Shown here: piece after piece, positions 23,579 through 35,300 of the stretch
Position numbering within the stretch: the stretch's first letter is position 1
How the letters are laid out: every line of letters begins with the position of its first letter
From: Gymnopilus junonius
Lineage: Eukaryota > Basidiomycota > Agaricomycetes > Agaricales > Galerinaceae
DNA length: 64,000 nt
NCBI GenBank assembly: GCA_015501075.1
Contig: JADNYJ010000066.1
Span: 1 to 64,000 of the forward strand
Direction of reading: 5' to 3'
Position numbers and translations under genes: made by a program
The notes under the pieces: model-generated
The model's input: only the letters and a program-made list of their open reading frames with translations
Told to the model about the DNA's origin: nothing
Database searches by the model: none

Positions 23579-24282
23579 TGCGGTCCAAAATAAAGAGGGA
23601 GAAAGGCTCGGAGAGTAGACGTCAGTCTGAGAGTCCCTTTATAGATGAGTAGCAGCTGCAGCACTAGCCTGTTGCTAGCCCTGTGCAAGTGTCAAGGGGA
23701 CTCGTTTCCTGACTCAGTGGCGGTGAGCAGATCTTGGATCATGGATGGCAGGGGCTCGGTCCCAGATCGTGGGAAATCTTTGCTAGCCTGGCGATCTGCA
23801 TGTCCTTGAGATGACCCATAGACGACCAGCCAGAGCCAGAACTAGTTAGCTTGACTTTTCAGTCAACTAGATAAGAGACCAACGTTCTGGGGCATGAGTA
23901 ATGGAGCTAGCTATCAACCCGATTCACAGCTGGCACACGAGCGCTTCGTGAGCGCCAATTACTAGCGATCATAATAACCAAATGATAAATCATGACACAA
24001 ATAACATCTGAAAATATCTATGTATTACGAATTCATTTGCCATTTGGAATCTGCAGAAAGAAGTTGGCTTGAAACGGATATCCATCGATCTTAGACTATT
24101 GGATGATGATGGACTACGAACCACTTACAAATGACTTTCTGGAGGGTCCGCTGTAAAAGAATTTGTTAAGTAAGAAAAAATCAATTAGTTTCCATCGATC
24201 TCAGCAAAAAAGACGTGTACAACTAGTGCTTGGCATACTGAACTAAAAAACGAAACCAAAATAAGTATTTAACCTTGGCCGG
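23579..24282. other. Intergenic, no gene seen
   Basis: Includes a TATA-like TTTATAG at about 23638 that could serve the F-box gene on the minus strand. No other signal. Confidence 0.4.
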
Positions 24283-25314
24283 TTATGATTTCGACGAAGT
24301 TCCTTTGTCAACCAATTCCAAGATACCCATTACTCTAATATACAAGGAAAATGGAACCAATGGTCCAGAATCTGAGAGGACTGTAATAGTAATCCCGTCA
24401 GTAGGATCACTGATCGCTTCCCAAGGAATGGAAGAGGGATGTTGGCCGTTCTGGAAGGTAATATTGATTGTGGAGAACACGGTATTTCCGGAGGGCAAGT
24501 CGGACTTGACTTGGGTAGTATAAATCTCCAATGCTTCATAGGCCCTATTGAGCACTCTGGTAGATGATGCAGAAATAGTAGTGCCTGGATAGCCTACAAA
24601 AGTGCATGAGTATGAATACGTCGTTACACCTCCAGAGGTCGAAGTGCCCGTCAGCGTCATTTGGCCTTGCAAAAATGTACCAGGCGACACTGGGGTAATG
24701 CCTGTATGGTATACGTTATTGTCGATAAGCCACCAGGATGCAATAGAGTAGAATTGGCCTCCTCCAGCTGGAGAGACACCGTATTGCAATACAGGTTGCA
24801 AAATCCCGTTGAAATCATCTGGTACAAGACCGTTGAACCAGTAAAGAAGTTGGCCGTTCCAAGTGGAAGGAATGGGAGGGACGTGCCAATTGGTTCCAAA
24901 GAAAGAGATCGGGCTTGGACCTGCATTCCGCCAATTTGTGAAGGCAACATAGCCGCTTTGCAAGGCACGGCGACTGGTGGTAGTTGAGTTAGGTCTTTGA
25001 AGCACTCCTGCGGACTTCGAACCTATGTAGGGAACGGATTGGAGGATGGTTCCATTAGGCTACAATTTGAACCTCAGTAGGGGACTGATGCACGGTTGCA
25101 CCATCTGGAACGGCATGGACGTTTGACTTCGGAAAAAATCCAGCGGGTGTCTGCACAAGCTCCTCACTCGCTCTCTGTAAGACACCACAGATCAGAATGA
25201 ACATGAGGAAAGATTGTCGTAGATAGACTGCCTTACGTTTTCAAGAGGAGTGGCAATGCTGGTCACGACATGGGCGGCGAGAAGCGCAAATTTGCAAAGA
25301 CCTATGAACGACAT
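24283..25314 (-). CDS. Secreted protein of unknown function, one frame break
   Basis: Exon 1 (25314-25237) encodes a signal peptide (MSFIGLCKFALLAAHVVTSI). After a GT-AG intron, exon 2 runs from 25174 to 24283. It reads TPAGFFPKSNVHAVPDGATV, then PNGTILQSVPYIGSKSAGVL, then a long Trp/Gly/Ser-rich beta domain (NWHVPPIPSTWNGQLLYWFN, LQPVLQYGVSPAGGGQFYSI). Between the first two blocks, near 25058-25062, the frame shifts by one base, and a stop intervenes if it is not corrected. The pattern is that of a secreted beta-sandwich protein family widespread in mushrooms with no assigned function. A TATA-like ATATAAAAG lies about 135 bp upstream (25448-25456). Confidence 0.65.
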
Positions 25315-26887
25315 TGATTGTCTGCATAGTTCATGCGTCAGTATCGAGAGCAGTGTAAGTTTAAGAAAGTAACCCACTTTCTGAGGGCGAGATAGTTGCT
25401 TGAGAGTAATCAGACAACTTGGAGGGTTTCAACGCAGGACTGGGGTCTTTTATATGCTAAAGAAGCCAAGCCTTATACCTAAACTCACAATTTTTATGAA
25501 GGCCGCCCATGGCCGTAGTGGACAAGGGGAAATTTTTTCAAAGATCAGGGATACAGCATATGTTCTAGGTTCGACATGAGATGGCTTGGCCAGAATACGA
25601 AGGCGGCTGCCTATGACCATATCCGTAACGCAAGAGGCAGGGCGTTACGTTAGCACTTGTAATTTCTTTCCTCCTAATGCACGAGATCCTTGTGAAGCGG
25701 AGAAAATGTATCCATTTTGCAAAGCGCATAGTGCAAGGCCCAAACATGGGGATAAGGCATTATGAGGTTGGGTATCCTTACGGGGATTTTGTATTATATT
25801 TGCGGCGTAGGTCCATTAGAGATGAACCTCTACACATCACCGGCACGTTCGGAACAATTAGAGGACATTCCAGTGACTAAAATCTTGGCCCGCGTCGGAA
25901 CAGGTGACAAACCCAACAAACAGCCAGTACAATTCGAGATGTAAGCCGCCGCCGCACCAGACGCAATTATGAGAAGAAGGTACCAAGAAGGTACCAAGAG
26001 TGCAGCTTTCTGACGTCAGGGATGCAAGGAATGGTGTCAGGCTACGGAAATTCATCGTGACTCAGGTGGCAGACTGAAGAGTCCAAAAATGGCGGAAGTA
26101 TGGATGCGGAGGGTGGATACGAAGAATTGGAAGTGTAGGGCGCGTGGCCAAGAACAAGCCATGGCAGCCCAATTTTGAAGGGGAAGGGCAGATATAGGTA
26201 CGTGGCGAGTTGGATTCGTGTCCGACAGACTGGTGTTTGTAGTGGCATCGTCCGGGACGACCACGCAATTCTGTGTCAACCTTGATCGCTACATTCAAAT
26301 CCATGGACGTAGACCAGAAAATCTTTGGAATGATCTTCGCAGGAAATTGATCGACAAGGGAAAGGTGGGTGACAAAGTCAACGTTGAGTTCTGCTTTCAG
26401 CTGCTGTCGCCTTGGTTGTCGCTCCTAAGGAGAGAGGACTGGAGTTGGGAGGTTTGGTCGCTCAAGATTTCGAGGCTTTTTAGGTTGGACAAGACATGAC
26501 TTGATAAGCCGGAAAGAGTTCATCATGATCCTGATGCAGTATGAAAGTTCTGCGAAAGCCGTCCCACAAGCACCACAACGGTAAGTACATACATGATTGG
26601 GTTTCCACTTTAAATTACTATCGGCAACTTCGGCGTGGCAAGGCCGTTTACAGTGAGCACGATGTCTCTGTAATTGTACGTCCCAGTGTAAGTATTGGAA
26701 ATGAACCAGACGATAGAAAGTGCGTTGCCAAAAAAAATCGAAGGGAAGAAAGAACGGGGTATGCGTGAGTATTACGTAATCAAAGGTATAACGAAAGGTT
26801 ATTAGCAGCGGCCTTGCAAGGCATAATTCTAGTAGTAATACTAATAGTCATAATCATAGCACGAAAAAAATCCGGTCCATCCAAAAA
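25315..26887. other. Intergenic, 1.6 kb without a supported gene
   Basis: Several open frames of 60-93 codons occur on both strands, but none has exon structure, a domain or consistent composition. A short direct repeat AAGAAGGTACC occurs at about 25975-25995. Confidence 0.4.
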
Positions 26888-29800
26888 TCACAAAGCCGCC
26901 CCCAATGCGCTTGCCCTCTCCAACAACCCATGCACCTTCCTGCTCAACTTCTCACCCTCCATCTTCCTTTCCAACACCTGCTGCGCAGGCATCTTCTTCC
27001 GAGGCAGCCATACCTTACCGCCCTTCGCCTCCGCTCTCCTGGCATTCAGCGCTGACAAATCGACCACCCGCGGCGCGGAGGAGTATTTCATCACGTCACG
27101 GTACAGCTTCTTCGTCTCTGTTGCTAGTGAGAACAAGGTGGGTGGCGTTGGAGGTGCGTCTTCGTCCGAGTCAGAGTCGGAGGTGTCAGAGTTTCCGGAT
27201 GGGTCCAGAGGGGGTGTTGGTATTCGTGGCGTTGGTAAAGTAAGTGGTGGGAGGGCTTCAATTTCGCGGAGGAGGTCGTGTCCTTTGAGGAAGGAATTTT
27301 CGGTGCGAAGGAAACGGATTGTTCCGCGCAGGGCTTCAATCTACGTAGATGTGTTAGGAGCAGGAACGAAAAAGATGGCACCAGATATACCTGTTCCAAT
27401 AAGTGCGAAGTTTCCAAACTGCCTTCAATAGGCACATTCTCAACTTCAGCTTGCTGTTGTCCGGTCGCTATAAAAGAAACCGATCAGTGACAATGAACCC
27501 ACCAAATCATCCAAATCAAACTCACTCTGCCGCTCCTGTCCAGCAGTCAAACTCTTCAATTTAGCATTATCCTGCTCAAGCGTATCCAAATCGGCCTGCA
27601 ACTGCTCCATAGCCTCCTCATACGCCCTTTCCTGTTTCTTCGCCTTAGAAAGTTCGCCCTCCAGCTCGACAATCGCATCAGCCTGCTTCTTCACTGCCTC
27701 GAGACGACGCTCCATCAGCTCGATCTTGACGGTGGATTCTTGGATCGTCTGGTCCTTGGTACGCAGCGTCCGCGCGAGGGCCTGCATTTCGTCGCTGAGA
27801 GAGGCCACCTTGCGTTCGGCTTCGACGTTGATGGCCAGTGCTGCTTTGACTTCCGCGATTCGGGTTACCCAAGGTGCGGTACCAGTAACTAGAAGAGCAA
27901 GATCACATCAAACGGGAATTTTCAAGGCTAAAGGAGTGACTTACTCTTGAGCACATTCTCAGGCTCAGACAGAGGCTGAACGAGCTTGGTGCTTTCTTCA
28001 ATCAAATGAGAGACGACTTCGCCGATCGCATCCCATGGTGATGCGCCTGGCTTCATTTCCGGTGCGACAGTAGCTGTAGCCGACTGCTTGACAACACCCA
28101 AGATAGTGGTGAGCTGGAAGGAGGATTTGGAAGACCGGACATCTTTGAGATGCGGCATAATTTGCTGAGCCAGCTACGTAGTCCATCATCTAATCAAAAG
28201 CTGATAGAAGGTGAAGAAAGAGGAAAAAACGCACTGAGATACCAAAGTTGACGAGCTCTGCAATATAGTTGCTCAGGGCCTTCATCTGTGGAATAAGATG
28301 CGGTTTGACAGCTGAAGAGTCCTGTGCGAGATCTTCGAGCCTCTTGATCATTTTCCTTTTATCATAAAATACATTCAACACCCGCTGTGCATTGGTAGAG
28401 GGGCAGAAAGTATTACTGACCTTGATAGCGTCTTGGCACTCTTACATCTATTCAACAAAACACCCAGGGGTTCGAACAGCTCCTGCTCAATGTCATAGCC
28501 ACCCATATCGATTACCGCGTCTATCAAAAATAAAAAGGGAAAAAAGTCAACCCCCGAAAAAAGAAAAGTGAGAATGAGAACGAGAGTAGCATACCTTCTT
28601 CATTAGTAATCCCAGCCACAGATGTCCTGGCCAAGCTGATAGAAGCAGCGAACATGTCAAGGTCATGATCAAACCCAAGCACATAGCCAATTCACGCTCA
28701 GCCAGGTCCGTGTCGAAGCCATCAAAGTAGGTTTCGCCCAGGTGGTCGAACTGTGCTTGAATCCTGCAAAGTGACAAAATCAGCCCATCGAGATCATAAT
28801 GGGGGAGCCAGAAAAAAAATATGCACTTGACGATATCACTAACACACTCCATATCCCGAACTCGTCCCGGCGCAATAAATCAATGTGCATGTCGATCCTC
28901 TTCTCGAGCGGGGCGATCTCGGGGTATATCCGCCCAATGTTAGGAACGTCTCGACGTCACATCGGCGCAGGACGGCAGAGAAGCGTTTGCAGAGCGTTGA
29001 GAGGCCTGAGATCCTACTTCGCATCTAATTAGAGGTTAAGAAATGAGGGTTGAGTCATCAAAGTCGGAATTTCACATTGTAGTGAAATTGAAATCTTACC
29101 TCACACACACCGACGAGGACTTCGGATACATCGGCGTTGAGAGCTTCGGGCAGATTATGGATTTGAGCGACGACGGTATTGATCAACTCGGCCTTGTATG
29201 CCATACGCCGGAAGAAGAGATAGCAGCTCGTAGCATCCGAATCCGACTCGACATACATCTGCGGGAGGTACGGCTACAAATTCGAAGGTGTATGCAGTGA
29301 GTACATAAAATATAATAGACATCTTGCTTGCTTACCTGAACGATGCCCAACAGCTCTCGACACTCCTTCGCCTCGATACTCTTCACCTCTAGATCGATCG
29401 TCCTTGCTTGGTTCTTCTGCGCGGAGGATTGGAGTTTGAGGTTAAGTGACATGACATTGGCCGCTTGGGTCGCTGCGCTGGCCGATTCAGATTGTGCGGT
29501 TTGCGTTTGCGTGCGCATTTGGTCGAGGTCGCTGTGGGTGGGGAAAGTCAGTGAGAAGATGAGAAAGGAAGTAAAAACAAAACGAAATAGAAACCCACCT
29601 CTGCAACTGCATCACCAACTCCCTAAACTGCTGCATCGTACCCTCATAATCCACACACGTCTCCTCCAGCCCCTCGATCTTACGCTGTAGGTCCCTCATC
29701 TCGGCCTCCTTCGCGTCCAGATCCTCCTGCAGCTGCTTCTCCGTCTCCATGTGGTTCTCCTCCAGTTCGTCCGAGAGCTCTTTGAGTGCTTCGAGGTCCT

Positions 29801-31769
29801 CGATCGTTATTCGCATTTCTTCGATTTTCTATTAGAGTGGTTAGATGTTTTTTAGTGTTGAGATAAGATAGACGAACCTCGCCATATAATAAGTTTCGCT
29901 CTGTGAGTCTGACGACCATGTCTTCTGCTGTGAGCGCGTCGTCTAGCTGTAACTTGAGGTCTTCGATCTGAACTTCAGCATTGGCTAGCTTTATGAGGGA
30001 TTCTTCGTATGAAGCTGCATTTTTTAAATTAAGAAAGGAAAAATCGAAAAAAATGAAAGAAAGAAGAAATGAGTCAACGATATAAATAAAAGGTGTTGAC
30101 AGTACGGACCTTGGAGCGCGTCAATTCCTGAAGAGTCTTTTTCCAGTTCGGAGATGCGTCTGCGTTGGTCTTGTTCGGTTTCTTGCGTCATATCCCGTAA
30201 CCTGTAAACGGAAATGTGAAAGTTAGGATATGTTATAGAAAATAAAAAGAAAGAACTGACTTGATCAAAGCCTCTTTTAACCTTTCATTCTGTTTCTCCA
30301 GCTGGATATAGGCCAGGGAGTCTTTAGCCGGTGTATCACCAACGTCTTTACCCTCTGCAACGAAGCCCAAAAAAAATCAGCCCTCTTTCAACGAAAACGA
30401 AACAAGATCCCCGAAAACCTAAAACTCACCTTCCTTGAGCACATCCACCTCCACCTCCAGAATCGCCAACCGTTCCTTCACATCCTCCAGCTCCCCTTCC
30501 GCCAATTCAGCCCGCTCCTCCGCGACTTCCTTATCCAACATACACATCTCCAGCTGTTCCTGCGCGTCCATCACCCTCCCTTCCGCGAGCTCCGCTAATT
30601 GCTTGGCATCCGCCAATTCCCTCTTCGTGGCGATGAGGTCTTGTTGTAAGGAAGATAACTTCGCTTGGAGTTTTGGTCGGAGGGCGACGAAGGATTCGGC
30701 TTCGGATAAACGGGATTCGAGTTCGCGGATGTGCCGCGCGTCGTCGGTCCGTTTTGCTTCGAGTACACGGGTTTTGGCGCGTAGCTCGAGGAGTTCTTCG
30801 TGTTCGGGGTTGGGTTGGGGCGGTTGCTGGATCGGAAGGGAGATTGGGAATAAGATTATGTATTTTTGGAGTATGATGGGGTTGAGAGACATACCGGTGG
30901 TTGGATAACAGCAGAAGGAGGTGGAGAAGGAGCAAGACGCGAAGGTGGTCTTGGGGCTGCGGCTTGTATCGGGGGTTGGCTTAGTGGGGAAGAAGTCCGC
31001 TTCGTGGAATGGGCCTGAGCCATTAGGCGCGTTCGCGTTCGTGTTTGGTGATGTCGAATCCGTGCGTGAAGAGGGATGGGAAGATGGAGGGGTGACACCA
31101 CCACCCTCCTTTCCCTGAGCATACGCATTAGCCGCAGTGAGAGACAGGGACTGCCTAACAACGAGGGATTTCCTGCGTGGTTGTAAAGTCGCTGTGCTGG
31201 TACTGAGCTTCGTTGGACTGGGTGGGCCGGCCCTGGTCGCGATTGGGAGGAGATGGAGGAAGACCGAAGGAGAGTGGGTGGTGGGTGGGCGGACGTTGTG
31301 GGTTTTGCGGGGCTGGCTGAGCGCGTAGAGGAGCCTGAGTGGTTGGAGGAGGGTGTGGGTGGTGATTTGAGAGAGGTGGCGCGTAGGAGCCCCGAGGTGC
31401 TCGGTGTGCGTTGGTGTGTTCTGGCTGCAGGAGGTTGGGATTTCTAGGATAAAGACACAAAGTATCAGCATCGCGTATAAAAGTTTGAAATTTAAATGGA
31501 AATTTAAACATACAGCAGGTGCAGGTGCATCAAGCTCACTGCCATGGAAAGCCTTGATCTGACTGGGCCTCACAAAGACGCCATAGCCCAATTCACAAGT
31601 GAAATACACAACACCATCGACAGAACCGTCGTTCTTGCCGTTCTTTTCATGAGCTCTATGCCGACCCATTTGCCAGTTGTCATGAACGAGGTAGGCCCCT
31701 TGAATCGGACTACACCGCGGCCTGGGGCACGGATACAATGGAGCCCAAAGGCGGATCCTGTAGAGACAT
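26888..31769 (-). CDS. NIP100: Dynactin large subunit p150Glued, with several single-base frame breaks
   Basis: Minus-strand gene of about 16 exons. The start at 31769 (MSLQDPPLGSIVSVP) leads into a CAP-Gly domain (GRGVVRFKGPTSFMTTGKWV, KNGKNDGSV, GYGVFVRPSQIKAF), which binds microtubule plus ends. A Ser/Pro-rich basic linker and a long coiled coil follow (for example AYIQLEKQNERLKEALI; LEENHMETEKQLQEDL). The conserved dynactin domain comes next (SCYLFFRRMAYKAELINTVV; YFDGFDTDLAERE), then a second coiled coil and the end RASALGAAL. It is the dynein-activating subunit of dynactin. The frame needs about seven one-base corrections: 31724-31727, 31644-31647, 31224-31226, 30986-30989, 28940, 28856 and 28687. 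Nearly all are one base lost from a short homopolymer, so I read them as sequence error in a live gene. Confidence 0.85.
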
Positions 31770-32329
31770 TATTCAGTGAATGTTAGTGTAATTGTTTGCC
31801 CAAGAGAGAAATTATAACGCGGCCATGGAGGATAAGTACTGCTGAAAGCAGCCTGTCGGCAATCTCTGCGCATGGTATAGTCACGTTCCGTGACTACGCG
31901 CGTGACGCGTCCTCAGGAACTTGTGATTTTTCTCCCAAATTCCAAGATGCACTCTCATCTTGCTTTCAACATTCAGAACTTCAATATGGAATGGCACATT
32001 TAATTATTTAGTAAATCTTTAAATGACGAATGGGTTGGACCTGGCAATGGACCACAAGCTTTGGCGGAGATTGCCGACCCTCAAAGTCTAAGTATAGCCA
32101 GCCCTTGTCTTCCGTAATCCATCCTGCTCATTGTCCTCCTGTCCCTTCCTCCTCTATATACTCCTTCCTCCATTTTTTTTCTTTCTTCTTTCTTTTGAGT
32201 TGGCTGGAAGTTTTTAAGCAAAAATTTCAGTCTGGCTCTTTCCCACTGCAAAGGTCAACCTGACACTGGCACGAAGGAAAACTAGGACGCATACTCGACT
32301 CATCCGGAGATCCGCAGGACCACGACATC
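31770..32329. promoter_or_regulatory. Divergent promoter between p150Glued and KOG1
   Basis: 560 bp between two head-to-head start codons. It contains pyrimidine-rich tracts (CTTTCTTCTTTCTTTTG at about 32179), usual in fungal promoters, and TATATACTCC at about 32155. An ACGCGTGACGCGT motif at about 31898 looks like overlapping MluI/MCB-type elements; a role is speculative. Confidence 0.5.
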
Positions 32330-35300
32330 ATGAACAGCGCGCAAACACAAGCACAGACGCGGGCAAACGGTCCCAAATTCGCCACAGGTGCGTACAATCC
32401 CAACTTGTGATGCCAACTCGCCTTATTTGATTTGATTTTAATTTAGGTGCGGGCAATTGGCCTCGCGTGAATGGCGCCGACGGACGTACGCAGAGCTCTG
32501 ATTCGTCCACTGAGCGGGAATACAGCAACCGATCAACATCGCGCTCGGACCCCTCCTCCCATTCCCAAGCACGGGGTCCCAACGGCCGCCACCACCACAA
32601 CGCGAGCCTTTCCAACTCCAACTCCAACTCCACCAGCACGAACACGCACAACCACCGCCATTCCCCCGAGGGCCGCATATCCGCCTCGATCGAGACCTCG
32701 TCTGACCCATCGCCCCCAATCCCCTTCTGGTCTGCCAAGCGCCATCTGACTTGCGGGAACCCCACGCCTGGCCCACCCTGGTCGTCCAAGAATATCGCCT
32801 GGCGCGGCAGCGCACCTGGTAAACTCAAAACAGCCAACGCTGCTCTTGTTTTATGTCTCAACATCGATGTTGACCCGCCCGATGTCGTGAAAACCAATCC
32901 CTGCGCCGTTTTAGAATGCTGGGTCGATCCCCACACGATGCCTTCGGAAAAGGCGCTGCAGGCTATCGGGAGTAATCTGCAGCACCAATTTGAGGGGCTC
33001 AGCTTGAAGATCGCGTACAAGCCCATTCTGGACCCGTCTCTTGAGGATCTGAGGCGGTTCTGTCAACAGAGCAGGAAACAAGCAAAAGACGACGCGGTTC
33101 TATTCTATTACAATGGCCACGGTGTACCCAAACCGACAGCCAGCGGTGAACTATGGTGTTTTAACAAATCATATACCCAGTATATTCCAGTGTCCCTACA
33201 AGAAATCCAAGGCTGGCTCGGCTCACCAGGGGTATACATCTGGGACTGCTCAGCAGCAGGGAACCTGCTGACGAATTTTAACATCTACGCGGAACGGCGG
33301 GACCACGAAGTGAACACTATGCATGGCGGGTACCCAGAAGGGGTACAACCGATGATGAATTCGCTGCAGCTGGCGGCATGTGGGGCAAACGAGACGCTGC
33401 CGTCATGCCCTGAGCTCCCAGCGGACGTGTTCACATCGTGCCTGACATCGCCTATCGACATCGCGTTGCGGTATTTTATCATGAACCACCACCTACCAAA
33501 CAACACCACGCAGGACATGGTAATGCAGCTGCCTGGGGACCTGAAAGACCGCCGTACACCCCTCGGCGAGCTTAACTGGATATTCACAGCCATCACGGAC
33601 ACTATTGCATGGACTACGTTCTCTCGGGACACTTTCACCCGCCTGTACCGTTGCGATCTGCTGATCGCGTCTCTATTCCGCAATTTCCTCCTAGCAGAAA
33701 GGATAATGAAGAACCACCATTGTACACCGCACACCTACCCGCCTTTGCCATCTACTAACACCCACCCGTTATGGGCGACATGGGATCTGGCGGTGGATAC
33801 GTGCTTGAGACAGCTGCCTGATTTGTTATCCAAGTCAGCGAGTCCGACGTCGTTCAACCTGAGTGTTCCCTCCGGCTCAGGGACTACACCTGGGAGGATC
33901 GGGTCCACTGCGAGAGTGGATCCATCAACTGGGAGGGTTACTGCTGTTGCTAGTACCAGTGGCGGGACAGGCGAAAAACCCTACGTATACGTCCCCAGCC
34001 GGTTCTTCGCAGACCAACTCACAGCGTTTGAAGTGTGGATCTCAAGAGGCGGATCGGCACTGACCCGTAAAGGTCCGTTATCCCTCCCCCAAACAGGTGA
34101 AAATGGGTATCTATCTGGAGCAAGTACTTCTACTCCGACTTCGACCAACCCTAGTGGTAAATCCACCGAACCAGTTGCCCCCACTCCCGCCCCCGCCCCA
34201 GCCGTGGAGATCGACCAGCACGCGATAGACCACCACTTGGTGCCGCGTAAGCCGCCTGACCAGCTGCCTATCGTTTTACAAGTCCTCCTGTCCCAACCAC
34301 ATCGCCTGCGCGCGTTGATCCTGCTATCCCAATTTGTCGACCTAGGTCCATGGGCGGTGCATCTGGTGTTGACGATCGGTATCTTCCCATATATCTCGAA
34401 ACTGCTTCAAGCGCAAGGACAAGACCTGCGCCCCGTGCTGATCTTCATCTGGGCTAGGATTCTGGCAGTCGACGCGTCAGTACAAACGGATTTGTATAAC
34501 AACCAAGGATACAAATACTTTGCCAACATCCTCGGATTAAAGAACGAAGACAACCTGCCCAACTCGTCCGAGCATAAAGCCATGTGTTCTTTCATCCTGG
34601 CATCGATCAGTCGGGACTTTCCCTACGGCCAATAGCGTGCTGGAACGAGCGGGTGTTTGATAATTGCTACGAGCGCCTGGAGGACCATGATTTCTTGCTG
34701 AGGCAGTGGACTGCGCTGTGCATAGCACAGATGTGGGACGGGAACGACGAGATCAAGGTGTATGGCGTAGACAGGGGGACGCAGGATAAACTCATCACCA
34801 TGCTCTCAGACGACTCGGCGGAAGTGCGTGCTGCGGCACTGTACGCCCTTGGCACGTTCATGGGGGCATCAGGCTCCGCCGACGCGCTGAAGCAAGGCAG
34901 CGGGGGATCCGGCACGATGTACCAGCTGGAGGAACGCGTCCATTTCAGGATGGAGGTGGCGGTGGCAACAGGTGCGACGCTGGCGATCAAAGATGATGCG
35001 AGTCCAATGTGTAGGAAAGAGTTGCTGGTCGTGGTCAGCTGTCTCGTGAAAGAGTGGAGGGGGTATTTTGTCGTTTGTGCATGGATTTATTGGGAGGAGG
35101 ATAGGAGGTGGCGCGCGGGAGGTGCGGGTGCTGGAGGTGCTGGATCGAGTGCGGCGTATGGGTCATCTTCGGCTGCTTCGCATGGGTTGGGACATGGATC
35201 TCAAGGGCCCTATGGCCATGGAGGAGGGCACGGGCAAGGGCACGGACACTTACAAGAAGAAGACATCACCACGCAAGCCGTCTCGGAATGGCTAGACTCG

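Noticed and set aside
32328..33026. 232-codon minus-strand ORF opposite KOG1
   Set aside because: KOG1 on the plus strand is conserved over this stretch; the antisense frame has no domain and is a shadow.
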